A DNA stretch of 64,000 bases from Liolophura sinensis (taxonomy: Eukaryota > Mollusca > Polyplacophora > Chitonida > Chitonidae): positions 15,569,501 to 15,633,500 of the forward strand of contig NC_088303.1 in assembly GCF_032854445.1 (NCBI RefSeq). The letters run 5' to 3'. Every line of letters starts with the position of its first letter. The first letter of the stretch is position 1. Below, one piece after another: positions 50,396 through 60,627 of the stretch. Position numbers and translations under genes: made by a program. Below the pieces are notes generated by a model, which saw only the letters and a list, made by a program, of their open reading frames with translations, did no database searches and was not told where the DNA came from.

Positions 50396-51200
50396 TCAGG
50401 GGACATTCCAAGTTACAAAGTCCTGTTTCAGTTTGGTGAACATTCCTTGGCGAGGATGAGGAATAGACCAAATCATTCCGTGATAGCGGCTTCTCCCAGG
50501 CGATCGTAGGTCAACGTCCGTGGAGGAACGAGGGAGTACAGATTCTGTAGTTGTTTCCGGGTCACTTTTGGTTTCTCCGATGGCAGATGGGGTATCTGGC
50601 GGTTTAGAGCCTTCTTTTTGCTGTGAAGTCTCACTATCCAAGCTCAAACAGCCAGTGTGACCTGTCTTGTCATCTGGAGTAGGCTGTTGCAAGTCATCTT
50701 GAGTCTCAAAAGACTTTTGTGATGGTACGAATTCTGGCACAGAAGGATCTAATGTTGATGAACTACAGGATTCCCTATCAGTCGCAGGGGCTGGCGAGAG
50801 GGGCACTTGGCATGGGGCCAACTAGGATATCCTCTGGGAATGACAAATGCAATCCAAAGCCACGTTCAGATTCGTCGTCTGCCGAAGATCCAGATTTTTC
50901 CCGTCTGACACTCTGACGTGTCCGACATTTGAACATTTGGGGGCGGGTCTCGGACGGGAATTTCCTTGCAAAAGTAGCCAATTGAAGCCAAATGTTCCTG
51001 TGAAGGGTACGAGCGGGACCATCCTTGTTTTCAGGCTGGACTTAAGGTGTTGAAATCCAGATATCTGCCAACTTGTGCTTTCCCTGCAAGCCAAAATTCT
51101 CATGAATACTCGATCATTCTTCTCTACAACAGCACCTCTTACCTTTCTATTATATTTCGTCTTGGTGTCTCCAGATTTCCCAGATCTTTCAGTAGCCAAC
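50396..51200 (-). pseudogene. Retrotransposon pol, C-terminal tail
   Basis: Two overlapping open frames (50396-50821 and 50822-51199) in different frames. The upstream one has a basic chromatin-tether-like stretch (TKTKYNRKVRGAVVEKNDRV). The last frame is Ser/Pro/Thr-rich and ends in a basic RSPGRSRYHG-type motif, 24 bp or so before the polypurine tract. At least one frameshift separates them from the integrase core. Confidence 0.6.
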
Positions 51201-51220
51201 TTGTAAGTTCAGTTAGTTGT

Positions 51221-51996
51221 TCACGCGGTTGACCAAACATACTCAGAGTGTTTCACGTTAGAGATGGTTTTGTTGGACGAAACTTCAAAGGCCAAGTCTA
51301 ACGGTAGTCTGGTTTCTCTTCCAAGCATAAAGTAATACGGCGAAAAGCTTGTGCTGTCATTCTCCCAGCAGTTGTAGGCATGAACTAAAGATGCAACATG
51401 GTTGCTCCAACGCTGTTTCTTCTCTCCCTCAAGAGTTCCAAGCATGTTCAGTAATGTTCGGTTGAATCTTTCACGCTGCGGATCACCCAGCGGGTGGTAT
51501 GGGGTGGTGCGTGATTTGAGAACTCGCCAACATTTCTGTTAATTCTTTTATGACTTTACTTTCAAAACCTCGCCTTGATCCAAATGTAATCGTTCTGGCA
51601 AACCATAATGGACACAGAACCGCTCCCAAAGAGTCTTGGCTACTGTGCAGGCTGTTTGGTCTTTAGTCGGGATGGCTTGAGCGTATGAGGTGTAACGATG
51701 CGTCATCACTAAGATGTCTTGAAGTTTCCACTATCCGGCTCAAGGGAAAGAAAATCCCTATATACCAATTCCAACGATGAGGTTTTGATGTTCACAAGTG
51801 GAGCTGGTACCTTTGGCAAAGTTTTTCTGCCGATGTACCCAGGGCATAGCTTCACCCAGTTTACAATATCTGTGGACATTTTCGGCCAGTAAAAGCTGGC
51901 TCGGACGAGTTGGAAAGTTTTTTCGACTCCCATGTGTCCTGCATTGCCGTGCAACCCACGCAAGGCAGCTACTCTTGAACCCTCAGGCAACACCAA
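51221..51996 (-). pseudogene. Retrotransposon integrase, broken
   Basis: N-terminal zinc-binding segment is recognisable (LHGNAGHMGVEKTF, FYWPKMSTDI, WVKLC), then the first catalytic Asp in YRDFLSLEPDSG. Further along, in other frames, LHLDQGE (second Asp) and a TPYHPLGDPQRERFNRTLL block (catalytic Glu) can be read, followed by NHVASLVHAYNCWENDST and MLGRETRLPLDL. Stops and frame changes lie between 51446 and 51709, so no functional integrase is encoded. Family assignment rests on domain order and these motifs. Confidence 0.75.
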
Positions 51997-52401
51997 CTGA
52001 ACCGGTCAGTGGGGTCATTACAATTTGCCCTTCTATACAGGATGCCATCCCTCAAGCAGAGTCTGTCAAGTTGACGTATCAAGATTTGAGCTCTGGTGGA
52101 CAAGGTAGAGTAGAAGTTGATCTTGTACCAGTTTCAACCATCCGTACGAGTTCTCGGATGGACTGATCATTTGTTTGATGTTGTCTCCAATCAACACTTG
52201 GCCTCTCCCAGGAGCTGCGAAGTCTTCAGGTATAGCATCTGTATTTGTTGACATACATTGTACAAACGCTGGCTTCTCTGTCTAAAATTCATTGAGATGG
52301 CTTTCATAACTTCTTTAGGACACACCTGAGATTCTTCTCGTGTGAGATGCAATCAGGTGCATTTCGGCACGGTCTTCTTGAAAGAGGATCAGCATCGGTG
52401 T

Positions 52402-52761
52402 TTATCCGGGTTTATAGTAGACACTGAGATTAAAATCAGGCAATGCACCAAGCCACCTGTGACCAGTGGCGTCAAGCTTAGCAGTCATCAACGCGTAAGT
52501 CAAGGGGTTGTTGTCAGTGTAAACCTTGACGTCTTTGGCCATGTACAAATACCCTCCGAACTGATCTGTTACACTCCACTTCAGGGCCCAAAATTCACGT
52601 TTACGTGCAGGATAGTTTTTCACGGACTTTGAAAGGCCTCTACTTGCATATGCCACCTGTCGCAGGTTTCCGTCATGATCTTGACACAAGACACCCCCTA
52701 GACCATCCCTGCTTGCATCAACATGGACGGCAAAAGATTTCTTCATGTCAACGAAAACCAA
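52402..52761 (-). pseudogene. Retrotransposon RNase H domain
   Basis: An open frame of about 119 codons with the RNase H pattern: FAVHVDASRDGLGGVLCQ (first Asp), RKREFWALKWSV (Glu region), VYTDNNPLTYAL (second Asp), ending in FNLSVYYKPG. This domain normally follows reverse transcriptase. Here it is preceded within about 200 bp by protease sequence, so the polymerase core has been deleted. Confidence 0.8.
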
Positions 52762-52974
52762 AATTGGGGCGAAGGTAATGTGTTCTTTCAGATTTCCAAC
52801 TACGATCTGGCATTGATCTGTAGCTTTTGGAGAAAATCCCTGAGTTTGTATCAGTTATGACTGGGCAGGAGTTTGGCCTTTTTCCATCAGCAATAATCAG
52901 GGCAAGGGTCTCAAATGAATTGCCGACACCACTAAAGTCTTTGTCAAATCCAAGACTGACAAAAGCTTATCCCA

Positions 52975-53190
52975 AGTAGGGTATTTTTCCATCCCCTCCA
53001 TGCCAAGCAGTCAAATCTTGACGAGAGTTCAATTCACGGTTCAAAGTTTTGAAGAAACTTTCAACAATGGTCACCTGGGAGCCACTGTCCAACAAACAGT
53101 CTGTCCGTTTATTGTCAGTAAAGCACGTGGTTAGAAACGGATCACCAGCAAGGCCATCAGGAATGTCTGTTCCAGGAATTAGTTGGACCG
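52975..53190 (-). pseudogene. Retrotransposon aspartic protease remnant
   Basis: Minus-strand translation gives an IPGTDIPDG segment and then CLLDSGSQVTIVESF, with the DSG active-site triad of retropepsins. It continues to NSRQDLTAWHGG and then loses similarity. The adjoining family 1 SINE (53199-53457) interrupts the upstream linker to gag. Confidence 0.65.
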
Positions 53191-53198
53191 GGCTTTTG

Positions 53199-53457
53199 TT
53201 ATTTATTTATTTATTTGATTAATGTTTTACGCCGTACTCAAGAATATTTCACTTATACGACGGCGGTCAGCATTATGGTGGGAGGAAACCGGGCAGAGCA
53301 TGGGAGAAACCCCCGACCATCCGCAGGTTGCTAGAAGACCATCCCACGTACGGTCGGAGAGGAAGCTAGCATGAGCTGGACGTGAACTCACACCGACTGC
53401 ATCGGTGAGAGGCTCCTCGGTCATTAGGCTGCGCTAGTGCACTGAGCCACCGTGGTT
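53199..53457 (-). mobile_element. Full-length tRNA-derived SINE (family 1) inside the retrotransposon
   Basis: Minus orientation: tail TTATTTATTTATTTGATTAA, GTTTTACGCCGTACTCAAGA, GGTGGGAGGAAACCGGGCAG, GGTTGCTAGAAGACCATCCC, then a head with B-box region (ACGTGAACTCACAC) and TGCACTGAGCCACCG. It separates the protease from the gag end, so it inserted after the retrotransposon did. Only a short, weak target duplication is visible (TTTTGT). Confidence 0.9.
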
Positions 53458-53783
53458 TTGTATGGAGCTCTTCCCTGGTGGGCACCGGCTGACCCCTTTC
53501 CTGGTGCTCCTTCTCGTCTCCCGAGAGGATGTGACTCAGCAACGTTCAGTTTACCATTTCCAAGTTTGCATCCAAATGGGATGGCGATTCCCCATCTCTC
53601 TGACACATTACATGCTAGCGTATAAACAGTTCCTCTGTAGTCTCTGTGCTGCCAAAAGCCATCTCTAAGGCCATTAAGTAATCCTTTGGAGTCGCATCAG
53701 GCTTCTCTCGTTTTAAGTGATTGATGATATCTAGGGCTGGAGATCTTAGGGCCTCTCTGATCCTCTTCCGTTTTTCATCATCT

Positions 53784-54236
53784 GGACACAGACCCCCATT
53801 ACAACTTCCGTTTTTCAGTAGGGACGATTGTAGTTCTGTGTATTTTAGGGTGTAAAGTCTTTTTTTGCTGCCAGCCTGCCGTTTTTGGTGCACAGGTGCA
53901 TGCTTAGTATCAAAATGATGGAAATTGTCTAAGCTTTGGGCAGGTATGAGTTTTAATGGTGAAAGTTTGAAATTCTGGGCGAGAGGACACAAGGAGACAG
54001 GTGGTGATGAGGCTGCGAGTGACGTCCCCTTGGCGTTGCTAGGCACCCCTCCCAGCTGCCGGCATGGAAAGGTCCAGATTTTGACGGTCAACCTATGTCA
54101 AGATTTTTACAGCTTCTTTCTCACATGCTGGGCCAGGTATGCACCAAAACTTATTGGCCTCGGAATGTTTGGGACTGAGCTACAGCGCTAAACGTTAACA
54201 TTGTCGCTTATGGAAAACTAATGGGGGTCTGTGGCC
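53784..54236. repeat. 453-bp end module, left copy
   Basis: Starts GGACACAGACCCCCATTA and ends TAATGGGGGTCTGTGGCC, an 18-bp terminal inverted repeat with one mismatch. The mirrored open frames in it are repeated exactly in the right copy (offset 2894 bp) and show no known domain. Confidence 0.9.
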
Positions 54237-56677
54237 TGATCTGTCCACTTGTGCCAAAACATGTAATATGTCACTGTGTGCTCAGATTTCGCAGCAGCCT
54301 GATAATATTTGGTGGGTACATCTGCGATGTGGTTTGCATTGACATGGAACTTGATTGAGCAGTTTTAAAGCTTTTTAATTCTGTATTTTCTCCACATATC
54401 CATTTTGTCTAAAAATCGGCTAAAACGCTCTGTGGTCAAGGGTAGTACAGGAGTATAAACAGACTGGAACAAACACAGACAACGTTTCATTGTTCCTGGT
54501 TTTTAAAATGTCTCTTTTGGGGCTGACATTTGATAAATAATGCAGAATTTGAGTGCTGCGAGTGAAATTGGAGTATGTGGCTGATAGATAGAGTGGTGTG
54601 ATTAAGGATGGTCAGTAAGGCCTTGCATCACATATAAGGGCCCAGCCTCACACAGGTGGATAAAAACACATCAGCAGATTAATTTACTTGGCTAGAGTAG
54701 TAGAGAGGGCCAGTGTGCATTTAATTTACAAACCAAGTCAGGTTCCTCCCATGTGTGCCACCACACACTAGGTAAATGTGCTTCAAATCATCCTGCAGGT
54801 CACAAAACATTAAAAACAGGCATCTCTGCTGCAACACTGTCTGCTGTTTTGGGCATAGACTTGAAGTGGACAAGGTAAATTTTCCTCTTTAAACTTAAAA
54901 ATAAACTACTGTAGGCATGTAGTTTTCATTGCATGTGTATATTCATTCCTCTGACAAGTTACATGTGCACTCACACAGTATGTGTGGCGTTGGAACAAAA
55001 ATGATCAATTTCAAGTTTCTAGCATACATGTAAGTGTGATCTGTTGGAATATTGCCCTTGTGAAAATGAGTCTCTGCCCCACCAGGTGTGTGTTTCTCCA
55101 CCAGAACATAGTACGCTGTTCCTGCGACATCTCAAGGAGTTTTTGTTTTAGTATCTGGCCCAGTGTGGCATCCACCTCCCTGGGCAACTGGGATTTTTTT
55201 TATGTTTCCAATGTCCTCACACACAAGTTAGAAATTAGACAGCTACATATGGCTTTCACATCCTAGTTTAATACCTATTGAGCTTTCGTCTTGGTTTCCC
55301 TCTTTAGATCTTGTCTCCCAAACATAGCGTCAGTGAACTTTGCCTGGTTTATGCATATATTGAACTGGGATCTACCTAGGTGAGTGGGGTCTGCTAGCCG
55401 TTCAGCTTCCTCAAAGGCCTGACCATTCGGATGCAGTCTTCAACTCCCTTGGCCGACCTAGAATCCCCGTCATTGGTCCGGTACTACACCATGACACATA
55501 CCCCTCCAGCCCCCCCCCCCCCAACCGGGGAAACGTCACAGGTTTCTCATATATGTACGGACAGTTTGAATGTCCATTCCTCATGCCCACCCAGGAACAC
55601 CCAGTGTGGAACCTGATTACGGATGTAATTTCTCACTGATTATTTGAGGATTTCTGTGTTGTTACAGGTTAAAAAGTATAGCTTTTTCCCCTCTTCTTGG
55701 GTCCCTTCAACATGTCTTGGGAGGGTTGCCTTGCTGACTGTCTGAATGACCAATGTGCATGTACTGTGTGGCTTTATTTTTGTAAGTGGCAAATTCATAT
55801 TTCTCCCCTCTACTTATCTCTTGTAGATGCCAGTGTCACACTTTGGTGTTTGTTATGTGGAAAGTACTAATTTAGTCTGAGGCAACAACACAGGTGGTGG
55901 GATTCTTTTGCACTGTGAGTTGAGGTAAGCCAGCCAACCAATGGCAGCCATGGGGGGAGACGGGAAAGGGGGGTAGTGGGGGGGGGGGGAGTGGGTGATC
56001 TTTTAAAGGGTTTTATCATGTGAATCACTATGTAAAAGGGATACTAGTCTTTTCTTTAGCCCTATCCATGGAAACTGTGCCTATGAGCATTTCTATATCA
56101 ATTTGGATGCATATGTTTACTTTGATGGTGATCAAAATGTACTTTTCTGGAATTTTGAAACTCCGCTTTGCTGCCCACCTGTATCACTTTAAGTCAAATT
56201 TTGCACAAAGTTGCTAAAAGGTATGTCCTATATTTTGTAAGTGAATTGTCAGATAAATTACCTGTCTTTTGATATATATTTTGACACTTTTGGCTTTTAA
56301 GTATTTTCTTAACACTGCTGTAAACAAGAAAATCTACTTGAAAATCCATAATTTTCTAAATGTTTGTCAATGGAAAATGTAAAATACTTTGTCATTGGAA
56401 TTTTTTCATTTTTCTTGCAGATATACATACCAGCTTTCCAAAACATTTGACCTGGTTAAGATATTTTGAACGGTATGTGCACTACAGAGCTTTGAACTTC
56501 GTGCTTGAGGACGGACAAACAGACACATTTCCAAGATAGGGGTACCCCAAGTTAAATTCCTCCTACTCAAAAGTTTTTGCATGTATCAAGCTGTAACTTT
56601 ATGTGTGAGGTTTAGAGGTAGTAAGCATTATGTGGTGCAAAAATTATTGATTTTGAAAAAAGTTGGCTGGTGTGATA

Positions 56678-57130
56678 GGACACAGACCCCCATTACAACT
56701 TCCGTTTTTCAGTAGGGACGATTGTAGTTCTGTGTATTTTAGGGTGTAAAGTCTTTTTTTGCTGCCAGCCTGCCGTTTTTGGTGCACAGGTGCATGCTTA
56801 GTATCAAAATGATGGAAATTGTCTAAGCTTTGGGCAGGTATGAGTTTTAATGGTGAAAGTTTGAAATTCTGGGCGAGAGGACACAAGGAGACAGGTGGTG
56901 ATGAGGCTGCGAGTGACGTCCCCTTGGCGTTGCTAGGCACCCCTCCCAGCTGCCGGCATGGAAAGGTCCAGATTTTGACGGTCAACCTATGTCAAGATTT
57001 TTACAGCTTCTTTCTCACATGCTGGGCCAGGTATGCACCAAAACTTATTGGCCTCGGAATGTTTGGGACTGAGCTACAGCGCTAAACGTTAACATTGTCG
57101 CTTATGGAAAACTAATGGGGGTCTGTGGCC
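56678..57130. repeat. 453-bp end module, right copy
   Basis: Same sequence and orientation as 53784-54236. Its left flank (GTGTGATA) and the left copy's right flank (TGATCTGT) do not form target duplications with the outer flanks, so the copies did not insert independently here. Confidence 0.9.
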
Positions 57131-57519
57131 ATCTTCCAACCTTGTCCATTCGTCCCACTGACCTTTGAGTTGCACATCCCAATTCTCATACACTTCTTTG
57201 TTCTTGTACAGAGGGTTCTGCCCGGAAAGAACCGCAACTTCCTGTAACTGGCAGTGAGGGTACACTTTGTTAACAGAGTGGGTAACTCATAACTGTCGTT
57301 CTGTTGTCCTTGATGGGAGCCTGAAGGCCGTAAATGGGGGAAACTTGAACGGTCCTCAGTGTCTAGATCGCTGGCCGAAAACTTTTCGCTTACACCAAAC
57401 TTCGTATCCGCGGGCTTTACCACACTGAACATGATGTTCTCACCGTTTATTTCCAGATGGAGAGTTTCATAAGGGAATGTGTCTGCCTGTTTGTGGGTTA
57501 TAGGGTGAATCACACAGCT

Positions 57520-59327
57520 TTATCAACAAGAGCAATCCTTTTTCTGCCCCAATAGGCTTCTCTCACACTCTGCATGACCATGTGGCAAACAAAGACCTGT
57601 CCACAAAAGGAGAACACTTGGGCAAAACTGAAAGTGACACATATAAGTAAAATGTCCATGGTCAGAGGTTACATCTAAAAGGTGTGTCAAGTTTCATATA
57701 TACACATATTTAATAAGCTTCTTTATATGATGCCAATGAAAGTAGCTTACCTAAACTCTACAGCTGTTTGTAGAAAGATGCTCAGAATATCTATACATAT
57801 CGTCAAATATAATGTATTGTTTTTTGTTCTGAAATGTCCACACTAGTACTCTGCGAAGTTCACATTGTTACATGTACTTCTACAAAGGGCTGGTGCATAA
57901 CACTGCAAATTTCACAGTGAGGTACAACTGACAAGGGCTTACTGATACCAGTACTTGAAGTGAAGATCCAGTCTGCCAAAACGGTAAGCCTCACGTTGGC
58001 AGGTACGGACAGAGAGTTCAGAATCACTGGCGATCTGCATTGTGATCAACCACATAGATGGCGCTGTTATCCTTATGTACATCTATCTATCGCGTACATG
58101 GTATTTAACAACATAGATGGCGCTGGTTGCCGAGTGTAACCGTCTGTCTTGTAGACGGCTCTTATACAGACCAGCATGTCATGTGTAACATCATAGATGG
58201 CGCCTCTTATAGTATGATATCCTTATATATTAACGGGAAAAACGTAATCGTTCTTTACTTTTGAATCACAATCTGTTCGGTTTAGGTCTGTAACGCTCGT
58301 CATTTTCGAACTGTATCTAATACCACTTAACCTGGGGCTAGGGGCTGTACAGGTAGCCATGCTCATTACATCTGCATCATGCCTTTATGAACAGTTGCAA
58401 TCAAAGCGCGACTGAGATACCTTGTTTAATTGTTATTTGACCTGGAACTCATTCATGGACTACAAATTTGAACTTTGATATGGAATTCATGCCTGGAATA
58501 TCTACTGTCTGCCCGGCATCATTGAAAACTGACGACCGCTTCTCTCTTGTGTGTTATCGGCTTTATTTCCTATTTGTATAATTTCTTACATATCTTGATA
58601 CCATGGTAAGTTCAGAAATATGACCACAGTTCTTTCTGATATAAAATCCTCCTTCTTGCACCAATCAACCGTGTATCGCTGGAGGTCACTTAAAGACATG
58701 ACGAGTTCGATCTAGTGGCTTTAAAAGTTGAGAAATGTGGTTTTACACAGAAACGTAAGTTTGTACTTGTGAGTGAATGGTTCAATGTCCGAAATGTGGA
58801 TATCAATAAACTAATCTGTTGAAACTTGTTGAGATTTGTGTGTCTTTACTGTGAATGAACCCTACATAGTAGAAACTGTGAAATTTTTGGAGTGGCTTTG
58901 TTACTGTGCAAAAAAATGTATATTCCAAAAATATGAAGATGGTAATAACAAAAGAATAGTGCATATAATTCAAAACAACTGCCACGGTCTGCATATGTCG
59001 ACGACATTAAACAAAATGCACATGAACATTTAACCCATACATATATATGGTTCAGAAGTCATGAAATGAGCAAATTTGTCAAAACATCATTCAGCCAAAA
59101 AAGTAGAAATTAAGCATGGTTTTCTTTTCTTTCCTTCCACACTAATTTCACCTCTTAAAGATTGTCTTCCACACAAGGCAGACATGGGAGGAAACAGATC
59201 ATACCACAGATGACAGCCCAGTCAACACTGTTCAATCAAAGGTTTTTCCCAAATGAACTGTTTACACTGTTTTTAGTATACCCAGGTTCTCAGTAGTAGC
59301 TCTATCAAATTGAAACGGCAAATCAGT
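57520..59327. other. Retrotransposon leader or unassigned sequence
   Basis: About 1.8 kb between the gag start and the 5' LTR, long for a leader. It contains a short repeat of ACATAGATGGCGC and no recognisable coding sequence. Part of it may be an unrecognised insertion. Confidence 0.4.
58052..58205. repeat. Three spaced CATAGATGGCGC motifs
   Basis: CATAGATGGCGC recurs at about 58053, 58112 and 58192, each followed by a CTTAT-containing stretch. Spacing is 59 and 80 bp: a short degenerate tandem repeat. Confidence 0.5.
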
Positions 59328-59345
59328 ATCCTGGCAAGCTCGCCA
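59328..59345 (-). promoter_or_regulatory. Primer-binding-site-like sequence
   Basis: On the minus strand TGGCGAGCTTGCCAGGAT starts three bases after the 5' LTR. LTR retrotransposons place a TGG-starting tRNA complement here. I cannot name the tRNA. Confidence 0.5.
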
Positions 59346-59348
59346 TTT

Positions 59349-59571
59349 TGTAACCTAGGTTCTAGTTTGCGAGACTGGTAACAACCCTACAGGACACGGG
59401 ACCACCGACAACCCTACAGGACACGGGGATGTGCTTAAATCTGTTCCTAAAGAGCCACAAGACGCGATGTGGGCACAAAGTTAATCAGGCAATGGGTCTC
59501 TCATCTGTTACCATATGTATCTCCACACACCGGCGAGCAGTACATTGGTCATCAAGTGCACCCTGGTTACA
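59349..59571 (-). repeat. 5' LTR
   Basis: About 223 bp, TGTAACC to GGTTACA, homologous to 50147-50364, with an internal duplication of ACAACCCTACAGGACACGGG. Confidence 0.85.
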
Positions 59572-60484
59572 CGAAAGTAGGCCGACAGGTGAGTTATTCG
59601 GCCTACGTCTAACTTTCACAGTTTTCAGTCGATTTGAATAATTTTTTTCCAAATTTTACAGTCACATTAGATGTTGACAGGCATACATTACTGAAATTTG
59701 AAGGGAGTCGAATACGTCGTTCTGATTTCCATATATCTAGCTCCAATATGGCGGTAAGTAGGTCAGCAGTGAGTAAAGTATATTAAACTAGCATGCAGCC
59801 CAAGGGTTTTGGCAATGGGCAGTCTAAGTGAATAACAGCCGTGATTTGCATGCAGTGGTCTAGAAAAATGACAGCACGCAAGACCCAAAAAGGATTATAA
59901 TCCGAGTAAGAACAATAGGCATCCTGCTTTTATATTTACACAGGTTTACAGAGGTAGTGAGTGAGCATAGTTTGATATGTGTACATTCCTGACTGTTGTG
60001 ACTATACGGTGGTCACATGGTTGAGCCATACTGAGAGAGGGCTTATGGTTATAGCTCTACATGCTTGTATAGAGCTAGGGATTCTTTCATTTCATTTTAG
60101 TTTGAAATCTATATTACGATATATATTGTCCAACATTCCATGAGTGAATTTATTGAGGTTGTGTCAAGTTTTTAGACAGCGCTGCCCGTACGACTGAGAG
60201 ACTCTACCAGGTGTTGGTCATATGATACTCTTGAATATAATTCAGATTTAAAAAAATTAAATAATGAAAAATAACCAAAAGTTCATGGTCCAGGGACTGC
60301 ATGGAGGATGTGTTGTCTCCATCCTATAGTATAAATGAAACCTTAGGCCTGGGATGGGTACACGTAGCTTACAGGTACCCATATGGATCAAATCGGACTG
60401 TGGAGACAGGATGGGCGTTATCTCGATCACTACAACGTTGTTATCACAAACTGTCACTCTTCTCAGATGTACATCGTTTGGTTG
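59572..60484. other. No gene seen
   Basis: Non-coding sequence between the retrotransposon and a candidate promoter. Nothing recognised, except a short CTCCAATATGGCGGTAAGTA phrase that recalls the inner arm of the foldback at 29698. Confidence 0.4.
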
Positions 60485-60492
60485 TATAAATA
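60485..60492 (+). promoter_or_regulatory. Candidate TATA box
   Basis: TATAAATA about 75 bp upstream of an ATG that begins a short open exon ending in a good splice donor. Confidence 0.35.
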
Positions 60493-60566
60493 GAAAACCC
60501 GTTACTTTGGACACCTTTACTTATGATTGGATCTTGAGCAAAAGCCACTTGGGTGAAAAACCAACA

Positions 60567-60627
60567 ATGGAGAAAAAGGTCGAATTAAAGACACCTGAAT
60601 TCCACCGTCCAAACACAAAGGCGCAAG
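60567..60627 (+). CDS. Candidate first coding exon of an unknown gene
   Basis: ATG in a good context (CCAACAATGG) opens 20 codons (MEKKVELKTPEFHRPNTKAQ) plus one base, ending at CAAG|GTACGT, a strong donor. Together with the TATA box this looks like a gene start whose remaining exons lie to the right, beyond the gap or outside the window. The peptide is too short to identify. It may be chance. Confidence 0.3.

Larger units (their letters stand above)
53784..57130. mobile_element. 3347-bp non-coding element: two identical 453-bp modules around 2.4 kb
   Basis: Bounded by a 4-bp target duplication ATCT (53780-53783 and 57131-57134). The end modules (53784-54236 and 56678-57130) are in direct orientation and identical by eye. 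The interior (54237-56677) has no open frame with protein character; it includes a poly-C run near 55511 and a poly-G run near 55980. The layout resembles an LTR-type non-autonomous element (TRIM/LARD). However, the modules lack TG...CA ends, no primer-binding site or polypurine tract adjoins them, and each ends in 18-bp inverted repeats. A composite DNA element is the alternative. Confidence 0.8.
53615..57513 (-). pseudogene. Retrotransposon gag (PNMA-like), split by a 3.3-kb insertion
   Basis: The downstream part (minus strand, 53783 to 53615) encodes a capsid-like segment with IREALRSPALDIINHLKRE and YLMALEMAFGSTETTEE, close in pattern to the PNMA/Ty3-like capsid. The upstream part (57513 to 57131) ends with a segment containing LSGQNPLYKNKEVYENWDVQ and has at least one frameshift near 57270. 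Removing the insertion plus one 4-bp target copy leaves the reading frame continuous across the join, so gag was readable at this point when the insertion happened. A degraded zinc knuckle follows near 53540-53600. Confidence 0.75.
50147..59571 (-). mobile_element. Degenerate Ty3/gypsy-type LTR retrotransposon with nested insertions
   Basis: Minus-strand element bounded by related LTRs at 50147-50364 and 59349-59571. Order on the minus strand: LTR, primer-binding-site-like sequence, gag, degraded zinc knuckle, aspartic protease, RNase H, integrase, polypurine tract, LTR. That order (RNase H before integrase) is the Ty3/gypsy one. The reverse-transcriptase core is absent, and gag, pol and integrase carry frameshifts and stops, so it cannot be autonomous. 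Nested inside are a SINE (53199-53457) and a 3347-bp element (53784-57130). Without them it would be about 5.8 kb. The outer flanks (TTTTA and CGAAA) do not match, so a target duplication is not visible; the ends may have recombined. Confidence 0.85.
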
